This document shows, one piece after another, positions 37,134 through 47,834 of a stretch of 64,000 nt of DNA. This DNA comes from Candidatus Dadabacteria bacterium. GTDB lineage: Bacteria > Desulfobacterota_D > UBA1144 > Nemesobacterales > Nemesobacteraceae. Within the stretch, counting starts at the first letter, position 1, and every line of letters begins with the position of its first letter. The stretch is taken from assembly GCA_026705445.1 (NCBI GenBank), contig JAPPAR010000025.1:34323-98322 (forward strand), in the 5' to 3' direction. The position numbers and the translations under genes were made by a program. The notes beneath the pieces were generated by a model. The model was given only the letters and a program-made list of their open reading frames with translations. It was not told where the DNA came from and ran no database searches.

Positions 37134-38741
37134 ATGCCCAAGATAACCATCGACGGAATTGAACTTGATGTGGACGACGGAATAAACGTCATCCAGGCCG
37201 CCGCGGTGGCCGGGATAGAGATCCCACACTTCTGCTATCACCCTTCGCTGAGCGTGGTCGCCCAGTGCAGGCAATGCCTAGTAGAAGTGGAAGGCGTTCC
37301 CAAGGTGCTCCCCGCGTGCAACACGACCGTAAGAGACGGTCTCGTGGTCAAGACGGACACCGAAAAAGCTTTTGAGGCCAGGAAGGCTGCCGTCGAGTTC
37401 ACGCTGATAAACCACCCGCTTGACTGCCCGATCTGCGATAAAGGCGGAGAATGTCCGCTCCAGATGACCGCTTTCGATCACGGTCCCGGCTACAGCAGGG
37501 TCGGCGGTCCCGAGAACAAGAAGGTAAGGCAGAAAAGCTACCTGAGCGACCGCATAATGTACGACGCCAACAGATGCATCATGTGCACCAGATGCGTGCG
37601 TTTCACGGACGAAGTGACAAAAACCCACGAACTTGGAACCACAGGAAGAGGATTTCGGAAGAAGATCTCCGTTTTCCCCGGGAAAACACTCGATAATGAA
37701 CTTGCGGGAAACGTGATTGACATCTGCCCGGTCGGAGCCCTGCTTCCCAAAGACAACCTTCACGAAGAGAGGGTCTGGTACATGAAATTCACAGACTCCG
37801 TGTGTTCTCTCTGCAGCACCGGGTGCAACATTACCGTGGGCGTCGATCCGAGAAAAGGAGAAGTCTCCCGCATACGCCCGAGGATAAACGAGGAAGTTAA
37901 CGGACACTGGATATGCGACAGGGGAAGATTCGACTACAAGAAGGTCCAGGAGTCGACCAGACTTAAGGACCCCATAATGAAAAGCGGTAAGGACTACGAG
38001 ATAGCCTCTTGGGAAAACGCGATTAACAGCGTCGGTGCCAGGCTTTCGGGAATAAAGTCGGGCGGCGTGGGCACCTGCGCGATTGCGGGATCAGCCGGGC
38101 TTACAAATGAGGAAATGTTTCTCGTGGCGAAGCTTTCATCCACACTTGGAGACTGCCCGGTAATCTGCGCCGTGGGAACCGAGGAAATAGAGAAAAAATT
38201 CGACCTCGTAAGCAACGACCCGTATCCAAACAGCGCCGGAGCCAGGAATTTCATGATTCAGGAAAACGGAGACGATACGAAAGCTACGATTGACTCGCTG
38301 CTTGCCGGCAGGATCAATACGCTGGTAGTCATCGAGGCAGACCTGTTCGAGATGGTTTCAGGCCATGAGAAGTACGCTCTTTCCCGGGCTCTTGAGAAAA
38401 TCAGCTTCCTTGCCGTCATCGACTACAGACTCACCGAGACCGCGAGACACGCTCACGTAATACTTCCAGCGGCAAGTCCCTATGAAAAAAACGGGACTTT
38501 CACGAACGACGCCGGACGGGTTCAGAGGATAAGAAAGGCCATGCCTCCTCCCGGGAATGCCAAGTCCGCATGCGAAATACTGTGCATGATCGGGGAGCGG
38601 CTCGACAAGGCCCTGTTCAGCTACGGCTCCGCGTCGGAAGTGATGGATGACATAAGCCTCAAGATCCCCGGATACGGGGGGATCAGCTACGACAGGATAG
38701 GTACCGTCGGAAAAGTTCTTGAACACGGCGCGGGCAGATGA
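37134..38741 (+). CDS. nuoG: NADH-quinone oxidoreductase subunit G (complex I, NuoG)
   Basis: Iron-sulfur electron-relay subunit of complex I. Cofactor ligands are visible in order: 2Fe-2S Cys34, Cys45, Cys48 and Cys62; the His-Cys3 site His94, Cys98, Cys101, Cys107; the 4Fe-4S set CIMCTRC plus CPVGAL; and a further CSLCSTGC with WICDRG that matches the N7-type cluster. The remaining half is a molybdopterin-oxidoreductase-like domain without cofactor role. At 535 aa it is shorter than most NuoG proteins (700-900) because the C-terminal part is reduced. It overlaps nuoH by four bases. Confidence 0.94.
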   Translation: MPKITIDGIELDVDDGINVIQAAAVAGIEIPHFCYHPSLSVVAQCRQCLVEVEGVPKVLPACNTTVRDGLVVKTDTEKAFEARKAAVEFTLINHPLDCPICDKGGECPLQMTAFDHGPGYSRVGGPENKKVRQKSYLSDRIMYDANRCIMCTRCVRFTDEVTKTHELGTTGRGFRKKISVFPGKTLDNELAGNVIDICPVGALLPKDNLHEERVWYMKFTDSVCSLCSTGCNITVGVDPRKGEVSRIRPRINEEVNGHWICDRGRFDYKKVQESTRLKDPIMKSGKDYEIASWENAINSVGARLSGIKSGGVGTCAIAGSAGLTNEEMFLVAKLSSTLGDCPVICAVGTEEIEKKFDLVSNDPYPNSAGARNFMIQENGDDTKATIDSLLAGRINTLVVIEADLFEMVSGHEKYALSRALEKISFLAVIDYRLTETARHAHVILPAASPYEKNGTFTNDAGRVQRIRKAMPPPGNAKSACEILCMIGERLDKALFSYGSASEVMDDISLKIPGYGGISYDRIGTVGKVLEHGAGR

Positions 38742-39787
38742 CTCCACTTCTGATATCAATAGCGGTCGCAAAGATAGCGCTTGTCTTTTTCGTCGTCCTG
38801 ACGGTTGTTGCCTATCTAACCTTCGCGGAAAGAAGGTTAAGCGCCTTCATACAGGACCGCTACGGACCGAACAGGGTTGGACCCTCGGGGTTGCTCCAGC
38901 CTCTTGCAGACGGCATCAAGTTCATCTTCAAAGAAGACATCATTCCTCCGAAAGCGAACAAGACCATGTACATAATGGCCCCGGCGTTCGCGCTTGTTAC
39001 GGCCCTTGCGGCCCTCGCCGTGATTCCCATAGGAAAGGGGGTTCACACAGACCTCTTCGGATTTCTCCAGGATCCCGTGTTCATAAGGTTCCAGATAGCC
39101 GACATAAACATCGGCCTTCTCTACGTGCTCGGAATAAGTTCGCTCAGCGTATACGGCGTGGTGCTCGGCGGGTGGGGCTCTAACAGCAAGTACTCGCTTC
39201 TCGGAGGCCTTCGGGCAGCGGCGCAGATGATAAGCTATGAACTCGCTTTGGGACTGTCCATACTGGGAGTAATCGCCATAACGGGATCGCTTCGCCTCGG
39301 GGACATAATCGAAGCTCAGGAGAAGATGTGGTTCTTAATCCCGTCCTTTATAGGCTTTGTGGTTTTCGTAGTTTCCGCATTTGCCGAAACCAACAGGCTT
39401 CCGTTTGATATGCCTGAAGCCGAGCCCGAGATAGTCGCCGGCTATCACACCGAATACAGCAGCATGAAATTTGCAATGTTCTTCATGGCTGAATATACTC
39501 ATATGATAGTTGCTTCGTGCATGATAACTTGTTTGTTTTTGGGTGGTTGGTATCCCTTACCGTTCGGAGGGTGGTTCGGCATTGATATCAACACACATTG
39601 GTATCTGCCGCCAGCTGTCTTTATCGGCAAAGTCCTTTTCTTACTCTTCCTTTTTATCTGGGTAAGATGGACTTTGCCTAGGTTCAGGTACGATCAGGTA
39701 ATGGGCCTCGGCTGGAAGAGGCTTTTCCCCTTAGCGGTAGCCAACCTGCTTCTCGTAAGTTTCCTTATAGTTTCCGGAATTCTTTAG
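38738..39787 (+). CDS. nuoH: NADH-quinone oxidoreductase subunit H (NuoH)
   Basis: A 349-aa membrane subunit that forms the quinone chamber of complex I. Signatures are VAYLTFAERRLSAFIQDRYGP, given as TFAERRLSAFIQ and DRYGPNRVGP, the GLLQPLADGIKFIFKED segment, AAAQMISYELALGL and AETNRLPFDMPEAEPE. Eight or nine membrane segments are present and the C-terminal WVRWTLPRFRYDQVMGLGWK is intact. ATGA overlap couples it to nuoG. nuoI, expected next, is absent: the next gene is on the opposite strand and insertion-sequence debris follows, so the operon ends here in this genome. Confidence 0.95.
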   Translation: MTPLLISIAVAKIALVFFVVLTVVAYLTFAERRLSAFIQDRYGPNRVGPSGLLQPLADGIKFIFKEDIIPPKANKTMYIMAPAFALVTALAALAVIPIGKGVHTDLFGFLQDPVFIRFQIADINIGLLYVLGISSLSVYGVVLGGWGSNSKYSLLGGLRAAAQMISYELALGLSILGVIAITGSLRLGDIIEAQEKMWFLIPSFIGFVVFVVSAFAETNRLPFDMPEAEPEIVAGYHTEYSSMKFAMFFMAEYTHMIVASCMITCLFLGGWYPLPFGGWFGIDINTHWYLPPAVFIGKVLFLLFLFIWVRWTLPRFRYDQVMGLGWKRLFPLAVANLLLVSFLIVSGIL

Positions 39788-39913
39788 TATAATTTGGGGA
39801 ATTACATACATAAATAAAAACCCTCTTACATATATTATACTCAAAAATCACCCGAAATTCTAAAAGTATTTGAAATTACTGGAAAAAAGTGGGTTTAGGA
39901 GGGTGAGATAATG

Positions 39914-40354
39914 TTATTCCTCGCTTGGTGCTCTGAAGCCTATTCTCCGTTTTGGTTTTATATCTTCCTGTTTCGGTGGAAGCTCATCAGAACGAGTAAA
40001 ATTTCTGTTTTCAAGTTCCTTAATTCTGTCGGTATAATCAAGCGTGAGCCTAAGCTGTTCCAGATGTGAATTTATCAATTCTTTTTTGTATTCCTGCATT
40101 CTTTCAGCCGGAGCAAATATTTCTTTGTAATACTCATCTATTCTTTTACCCGTAGCAAGCATTTCTTTGAGAGGATCTGCCATTTTCTCCATTCTTTTAG
40201 CGGAAGCAGTTACCTTATTGTGAAAATCAAATATATTCTGTGGTATTTTATAGAATTTATTTGCAGCTTCTAGCCTAGCTTGTAGGTCTTTGTGTGGCTT
40301 GTTTAAAGTGTCTATAGTGATTTGTAGATCTTCAATAATTTTATGAATCGTCAT
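39914..40354 (-). CDS. Coiled-coil hypothetical protein
   Basis: A 146-aa protein of unknown function. The ATG at 40354 has GGAGG nine bases upstream; an ATG at 40381 would add nine residues. Almost the whole chain is predicted helical with heptad-like spacing (IEDLQITIDTLNKPHKD, ASAKRMEKMADPLKEML, ERMQEYKKELINSHLEQL), ending in a basic tail (KPKRRIGFRAPSEE). No signal peptide or membrane segment. It is markedly AT-richer than the flanking nuo and gyrB genes and sits between nuoH and IS debris, which points to acquisition. Confidence 0.6.
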   Translation of the reverse strand: MTIHKIIEDLQITIDTLNKPHKDLQARLEAANKFYKIPQNIFDFHNKVTASAKRMEKMADPLKEMLATGKRIDEYYKEIFAPAERMQEYKKELINSHLEQLRLTLDYTDRIKELENRNFTRSDELPPKQEDIKPKRRIGFRAPSEE

Positions 40355-40397
40355 TGTTCCGAACCTCCGATTATTATTCATGTCCTTATATCTATGA

Positions 40398-40425
40398 ACT
40401 ATATAATACAGCTACATCTTGTCAA
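40398..40425 (-). promoter_or_regulatory. Promoter of the coiled-coil gene
   Basis: On the minus strand TTGACA (40425-40420) and TATAGT (40403-40398) are 16 bp apart, a near-consensus sigma-70 promoter. A TACATC/GATGTA inverted repeat (40413-40418, 40429-40434) straddles the -35 and could be an operator. Confidence 0.6.
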
Positions 40426-40430
40426 ACGGA

Positions 40431-41033
40431 TGTAGAGAGTAAGTTAAATGACCGGTTTTTAAACACGTGAGTTGACCGGTTTGAGGTGATCTGGATTTAT
40501 CTCCTTTGATAGCAAGGAGGAAGGAGATGGATCAGATCAGGTATCTACAGATGGTGAGAACGAACCAGTTTGAGCGAGTATACCGGAGATGGAAGGAGAG
40601 GAAGGTGACTCAACAGGAGGCTGCTGCGCAGCTGGAGATGAGTGAGAGGACGTTTCGCCGCTATATTGTGCGTTACGGTGAGGAAGGTGTGGGAGGCCTT
40701 GTGGACAAGCGTCTGGGCAGGAGATCGCCTCTGCGGGCGCCTCAGGAAGAGGTGGACGCATTGGTGGCACTGTACGAAGAGCGTTATTCTCGGCGCAACA
40801 TAAGGCACTTTTACGAAGCGTACGTGGAAGAGCACGGGGGCAAGCGCAGCTACAGCTGGGTAAAGGAGCGTCTTCACAGTGCCGGGGTGGTTGCCAGGGG
40901 GAGGCGGAGGGGGAAGCGCAGAGAACTTAGGGATCGGCGGGAGCAGGAGGGGGAGATGATACACCAGGACGCTAGTATAACGGCGAATTTAGTTTGGCAA
41001 AATGGTGGATTTAGTTTGGCGAGTTTTTTTTGA
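40431..41033 (+). mobile_element. Truncated insertion sequence (ISNCY/IS1202-like) joined to another element's end
   Basis: The left end has two direct copies of TGACCGGTTT (40449-40458 and 40473-40482, 24 bp apart), followed by the transposase start. The coding part stops matching after HQDAS, and the sequence changes to a block with two copies of ATTTAGTTTGGC (40987-40998 and 41009-41020, 22 bp apart), which looks like the repeated terminus of a different element. The right end of the first element is missing. Boundaries are approximate. Confidence 0.55.
40527..41033 (+). pseudogene. Transposase N-terminal fragment (ISNCY-like, DDE domain lost)
   Basis: A 168-codon remnant starting at ATG 40527 with AGGAGG six bases upstream. 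The N-terminal helix-turn-helix (KVTQQEAAAQLEMSERTFRR) and the linker GVGGLVDKRLGRRS are typical of ISNCY-family transposases, and the following SYSWVKERLHSAGVV region matches the domain before the catalytic core. After GEMIHQDAS the frame runs into unrelated sequence (ITANLVWQNGG) and stops, so the DDE catalytic domain is absent. It cannot catalyse transposition. Confidence 0.75.
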
Positions 41034-41361
41034 TGGCATGATTGTTGCGTACAGCTGAAATCTTAAGTAACTGGCTTAATTTAACTGGTCGTTAAAAGTC
41101 CATTAAAAGGGGTTTGATGGGTGCTGAAAACTCAAGCAGCGGAAAGAGCTTTGTGGGCAATCAAACGGTTCGGATCCATGAACCAGAAATCCTGTCCTGG
41201 AATCGGTATGGGAACGGAGCTACGCATGACGGACAGGGTGATGGTAGGACAGGCTCTTATGCTCAAGGAAGCTGTAGTGCACGCAAGCATGTTTACCCGA
41301 ACCTGAGGTAAGGAGACAACGGACAGGGCCCTTTTCCTACGCGCGCGGTAACGGGGAATTT
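41034..41361. other. 328-bp stretch with no recognisable gene
   Basis: Between the IS remnant and the gyrB stop. It holds two overlapping plus-strand ORFs of 60-65 codons (41114-41311 and 41121-41306); neither resembles a protein I know and codon usage does not favour either. The first begins GTG-like after GGGGTTTG. It may be body sequence of the second, degraded element. No terminator or RNA gene was identified. Confidence 0.4.
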
Positions 41362-43938
<2,577 letters not shown>

Positions 43939-44067
43939 TCAGAAATTTCTTCCAAAACAATCTGCTGTGCGGTCATCAACGAGCAGTCCTGCTCTCTCAA
44001 ATCTGGTTATCTCAGCCGAAATCCTTGTTTTCAGACCATCATAGTCGCACAGAACTTCAAGAGACAT
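43939..44067 (-). CDS. Possible 42-aa peptide of unknown function
   Basis: ATG 44067, preceded by AGGTG, opens a 42-codon frame beginning MSLEVLCDYDGLKTR and ending DCFGRNF. Composition is protein-like, with an alternating charged/hydrophobic middle (ISAEITRFERAGLL). It may be a remnant of a larger gene. No family recognised. Confidence 0.25.
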   Translation of the reverse strand: MSLEVLCDYDGLKTRISAEITRFERAGLLVDDRTADCFGRNF

Positions 44068-44125
44068 CACCTGCTGTACGAATAATGTTTTTGAAGGTAA
44101 ATTTGCGTTTTTATGAAATAGATTT

Positions 44126-44166
44126 AATATGGCAAAAATTTGATATTATCTAATTTTTGCCATATT
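44126..44166. promoter_or_regulatory. Perfect 15-bp inverted repeat, candidate AbiEi operator
   Basis: AATATGGCAAAAATT (44126-44140) and AATTTTTGCCATATT (44152-44166) are exact inverted copies with an 11-bp spacer. The site is 50 bp upstream of the abiEi start. AbiEi antitoxins are known to repress their own operon by binding inverted repeats, so this is the likely operator. Confidence 0.7.
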
Positions 44167-44217
44167 ATTTATATCAAACATGATAGATTATATTAAGTAA
44201 AAATTGGAGAAAATCAA

Positions 44218-45057
44218 ATTAACACCGAAAGAAGTCTAAAAAAGTCCCTGGTCGGAATTGAACTGGTCAAGCTTCTGGCTTCCCAGGGAGACAGGATATT
44301 CTCCACAGAACGGGCGCGGGAACTGGCCCCCCGCGTTGGTCTCAAGGATTCGTACCTATGCGAAGCTCTTTACCACCTGCGTCAAAATGACTGGATAGTC
44401 CCGATTCGCAGAGGGCTGTTCGCACTGTCCGTTCCCGGAATCTTTCCCGTGCACGAGTTTGAGATCGCGATGAATCTGGCAAGCCCCGCGGCGATCTCTC
44501 ACTGGCTGGCCATGAATCACCACGGCTTGACAGAACAGATTCCGAGAACGATTTTCGTCCTGACAACCACGGAAAGTTCCTTCCCGCGCGTTCGAGGGAT
44601 TAAAGGCAGAGGAATGTCCTACAGGGGTTATGAGAGCGGGAACGCTTCATACAGGTTCATTCAGGTGAAACCCGAGCATTTCTTCGGTACGGAAGAAATA
44701 CTGATCGGCAACACTCTGGTATCAATAACGGATATGGAACGTACCCTTCTGGACGGTCTCTGCCGTCCACAGTACTGCGGCGGCTTTGAGGAAGTGCTTT
44801 ACGCCTTTAACAAAACAGAAGACAGACTGAATATCAAGCGTATAGTCGAATACGCTCTGCGACTGAGCGGCGCGGCGGCAAAACGACTGGGTTGGATTCT
44901 TGAATACTGGGGATATGATTCTTCCGAATTCAGCGAACTTGCGGAACTGCCCGTCAAGGGCTATCGCAAGCTTGATCCCACGGGGCCGAGAAAGGGGCCG
45001 TGCAACAGCCGCTGGATGATACAGGAAAATCTGCCCGGGAACATTGACTCATGGTAA
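44218..45057 (+). CDS. abiEi: AbiEi-type antitoxin / transcriptional repressor, probable ATT start
   Basis: Antitoxin of the type IV AbiE system. The N-terminal winged helix starts around LVGIELVKLLASQGDRIFS and includes DSYLCEALYHLRQNDWIVPI, RRGLFALS; the C-terminal antitoxin domain follows (AISHWLAMNHHGL, ITDMERTLLDGLCRPQYCGG). No ATG, GTG or TTG lies in frame before GTG 44449, which would delete the entire DNA-binding domain. ATT at 44218, seven bases after GGAGA, gives 279 aa, the usual size. The stop overlaps the start of the toxin gene. Either a rare ATT start or a mutated ATG is implied. Confidence 0.82.
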   Translation: MNTERSLKKSLVGIELVKLLASQGDRIFSTERARELAPRVGLKDSYLCEALYHLRQNDWIVPIRRGLFALSVPGIFPVHEFEIAMNLASPAAISHWLAMNHHGLTEQIPRTIFVLTTTESSFPRVRGIKGRGMSYRGYESGNASYRFIQVKPEHFFGTEEILIGNTLVSITDMERTLLDGLCRPQYCGGFEEVLYAFNKTEDRLNIKRIVEYALRLSGAAAKRLGWILEYWGYDSSEFSELAELPVKGYRKLDPTGPRKGPCNSRWMIQENLPGNIDSW

Positions 45058-45921
45058 AATCAGCTTACTCCCTTATTTCGCAGGCGCACAAGTCCACCGG
45101 CATTCCGTTGCATGTTATCGAACGTGATTATCTGCTTTCCTGGATTCTCGCCGGTATCAGCCAAGTACCGGCACTTTCCGACACCCTTGTCTTCAAGGGG
45201 GGGGGGTACGGCTCTCAGGAAATGTTATTTCGATGATTATCGCTTTTCCGAGGACCTGGATTTTACCGGACTCCCCGCGGCTCCCAGAGGCGATAACATG
45301 GAAAATTCCATTCGGGAAGCGTGCGAGATCGTTCAACAGAGACTCCTGAAAGAACCCGTTAATATTGTCTGTAAACGCTATAAGGAAAGGCGCCCTCACC
45401 CTGGAAATCAGGAAGCTTTCAAAATACGGGCCCGCCTCCCTTGGCATAATTATCCGCTTACCGGCATTATGGTGGAAATCACCATGGATGAAAAAATTCT
45501 CAGGCCCCAGCAAAGGCGAAAAATCATTCATCATTACGACGAACCGCTCGAAGCGGAAATCAATACGTATTCCCTTGAAGAAGTTGTCGCGGAAAAACTG
45601 CGGGCGGTATTGCAAAACGTTGACAGATTTAAAAGCAGCAGATGGGTCAGACCACGTGCTCGCGATTACTATGACCTCTGGCATATATTGAGCGCACGCA
45701 AGAATGACATGGACTTTACCGATTTCAGTTCTTTCCTGAGGAACAAGTGCTCGACAAAGAACATCATGTTCACAAGCGCTGAGGACTTTTTTGACGACGG
45801 CTTGCTTGCCCTCGTCGGCAAGGACTGGGAACGCTCACTTGGAGACATCGTGCCGGATCCGCCCGCATTGAAGATGGTACTCAGCGACCTGCGCGTACAG
45901 ATTGCCGGTCTTTTCTCTTAA
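45051..45921 (+). pseudogene. abiEii: AbiEii nucleotidyltransferase toxin, out of frame at a G10 tract
   Basis: AbiEii is a DNA-polymerase-beta-like nucleotidyltransferase toxin that gives phage abortive infection. ATG 45051 opens the frame (MVKSAYSLISQAHKSTG, HVIERDYLLSWIL, LVFKGG). At 45197-45206 a run of ten G's throws the frame into a stop at 45236. Removing one or four G's joins the rest: TALRKCYFDDYRFSEDLDFT with the GG-T...D-x-D active site, then EEVVAEKLRAVL and RARDYYDLWHIL, ending 45921. All other motifs are intact, so the gene is recently off, phase-variable, or mis-assembled. It overlaps the antitoxin gene by 7 bp. Confidence 0.85.
45197..45206 (+). repeat. Ten-G homopolymer inside AbiEii active-site codons
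   Basis: The tract covers the Lys-Gly-Gly codons of the nucleotidyltransferase motif. Six or nine G's would keep the toxin in frame; ten do not. Long G-runs slip during replication, so expression could switch. Confidence 0.75.
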
Positions 45922-45957
45922 GGCGTTAAAATCAGCCGTAAGACAGCGGCCGTCATG

Positions 45958-46521
45958 CTACCTCTGGGAAATTTTCGGATGCGTTATGCCGGTCTGTTTC
46001 TGGTATTTTCCCTTCTTGTCCGCATACGAAATCTGGCATTCCTCATCACCCTCAAAAAAGAGCACCTGGGCTATTCCCTCGTTTGAATATATCTTCGCGG
46101 GAATGGGGGTTGTATTCGAAATTTCAAGCGTCACGTATCCCTCCCATTCGGGTTCAAACGGGGTGACGTTAACGATTATTCCGCACCTTGCGTAAGTGGA
46201 TTTACCGACGCACACGGTAACGGTGCTTCTGGGTATCCTGAAATATTCAACGGTTTTTGCGAGCGCGAAGGAGTTCGGCGGAATTATGCAGTAATCGTTC
46301 TCTATCTCCACAAAGGAGTTGGGATCGAAATTCTTAGGGTCCACGACGGCGCTGTGCAGGTTGGTAAACACCTTGAACTCATTGCTTACCCTGATATCGT
46401 AGCCGTAAGAGGAAAGGCCGTACGATATAACGCCCTTGCTTACCTGGCCTTCCACAAAAGGGTCTATCATCTTGTGCTCAAGCGCCATTTTTCTTATCCA
46501 GTGATCAGGTTTGATTCCCAT
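45958..46521 (-). CDS. dcd: dCTP deaminase
   Basis: A 187-aa trimeric dUTPase-fold enzyme that deaminates dCTP to dUTP for thymidylate synthesis. Signatures are [15 protein letters not shown], the active-site [26 protein letters not shown] and the C-terminal lid [13 protein letters not shown]. Size and the C-terminal Gly-rich tail fit Dcd rather than dUTPase. Bifunctional Dcd-DUT versions exist in some phyla, and this cannot be decided by eye. It follows pheS on the same strand after 178 bp. Confidence 0.95.
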   Translation of the reverse strand: MGIKPDHWIRKMALEHKMIDPFVEGQVSKGVISYGLSSYGYDIRVSNEFKVFTNLHSAVVDPKNFDPNSFVEIENDYCIIPPNSFALAKTVEYFRIPRSTVTVCVGKSTYARCGIIVNVTPFEPEWEGYVTLEISNTTPIPAKIYSNEGIAQVLFFEGDEECQISYADKKGKYQKQTGITHPKISQR

Positions 46522-46698
46522 TGGTGTTCTCCTTTCTGTTTTCTCGAATCTCGTTTAATATCTGATTCGTATTGCTCTCATATATAAAGATATTTTTTAA
46601 ACTCAGAAACGTTGTTTAATCCGGTGGTTTTCATGCACTAATAATGAAGCGATCCATAAAAAACGGCGCCTCACACATGACTGGGGCCCTGCAAAAAA

Positions 46699-47718
46699 TT
46701 ATACGAACTGCCTCAAAAACCTTACGTCGTTCTCAAAGAAAAGCCTTATGTCGTTTATTCCGTACTTAAGCATGGCGATTCTCTCAACCCCCATGCCGAA
46801 GGCGAAACCCGAATAGATGTCAGTGTTGTAGTTAACGCTCGAGAAAACCGCGGGGTCGACCATTCCGCATCCCATTATTTCAAGCCAGCCGGTGCCCTTG
46901 CATACCCTGCATCCGTTGCCGGAACATATCTGACACTCTATGTCCACCTCTGCGCTGGGCTCGGTGAAGGGAAAGAAACTCGGGCGGAACCTTACGTTCG
47001 TATTGTCGCCGAAAGTGAGTTTCACGAACTGAATTATGACGGATTTCAGGTTTCCGAAAGTTATCCCCTTGTCAACGAGAAGACCCTCTATCTGGTGGAA
47101 CATGGGGGTGTGGGAAACATCGCTGTCGCACCGGTAAACCTTTCCGGGAGCTATTATCTTCACGGGAGGCTGCTGGGTCTGCATGATCCGTATCTGCACC
47201 GGTGAGGTATGGGTTCTCAAGACCATGTCATCAGTTATGTAGAAAGTGTCCTGCATGTCCCTCGCGGGGTGGTTTTTCGGTATGTTTAGCGCCTCGAAAT
47301 TGTAGTAGTCAAGCTCGACCTCGGGACCCTCGGCGACTTCGAACCCCATCCTCTCAAAATCATAGACGATGCGTTCCATCACCTGGGTTATGGGATGCTT
47401 GGCTCCGACCGGCATTCCACGCCCCGGGAGAGTGAAGTCGGTTGCCTCCTCAAGAAGCTTTTCATCCATCGCTCTGCGCTTTATCTCGTCGGATTTTCTC
47501 TCAATCAGATCCTCGACTTCATTTTTGGTTCCGTTTATGAGAATGCCCACCTGGCGGCGCTCGGAAGCGGGAAGGTCCTTCATGGATTTCAGAAGCTGCG
47601 TGAGAAATCCCTTCTTCCCGACGTAGCTTGCCTTCACCCTGACGAGATCGGCCTCCGTAGAGACCCCCTCAAGGTCAGAATCTATCTGGTTTCTTATCTG
47701 CTCAAGCGCTTCCTGCAT
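46699..47718 (-). CDS. pheS: Phenylalanyl-tRNA synthetase alpha subunit
   Basis: Catalytic alpha subunit, 339 aa. The N-terminal coiled coil (residues 1-85) is followed by the class II core: motif 1 region HPITQVMERIVYDFERMGF, seen as TQVMERIVYDF, then DTFYITDDMVLRTHTSPVQ in two parts, RFRPSFFPFTEPSAEVDI with motif 2, and motif 3 FGMGVERIAMLKYGI. A short Cys cluster CQICSGNGCRVC is typical of many bacterial PheS. pheT normally follows but here dcd lies downstream, so the beta subunit must be elsewhere. Confidence 0.96.
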   Translation of the reverse strand: MQEALEQIRNQIDSDLEGVSTEADLVRVKASYVGKKGFLTQLLKSMKDLPASERRQVGILINGTKNEVEDLIERKSDEIKRRAMDEKLLEEATDFTLPGRGMPVGAKHPITQVMERIVYDFERMGFEVAEGPEVELDYYNFEALNIPKNHPARDMQDTFYITDDMVLRTHTSPVQIRIMQTQQPPVKIIAPGKVYRCDSDVSHTPMFHQIEGLLVDKGITFGNLKSVIIQFVKLTFGDNTNVRFRPSFFPFTEPSAEVDIECQICSGNGCRVCKGTGWLEIMGCGMVDPAVFSSVNYNTDIYSGFAFGMGVERIAMLKYGINDIRLFFENDVRFLRQFV

Positions 47719-47834
47719 AATATGAACGAGTTGTGTGTTTTAAGAAACAAAACGGAAAAATATTTAACCGTTATGGGAGCGATTATCAAAGCGCGGATGG
47801 AGCCTTTGACGGGACATCCGCCAAAGCGCGGCTC

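Noticed and set aside
40981..41020. CRISPR-like direct repeats
   Set aside because: Only two copies of 12 bp at 22-bp spacing with no further units; they look like IS end repeats.
47793..47834. Terminator after secF
   Set aside because: The GCGGATG/CATCCGC stem has a 15-nt loop and no T-run on the minus strand.
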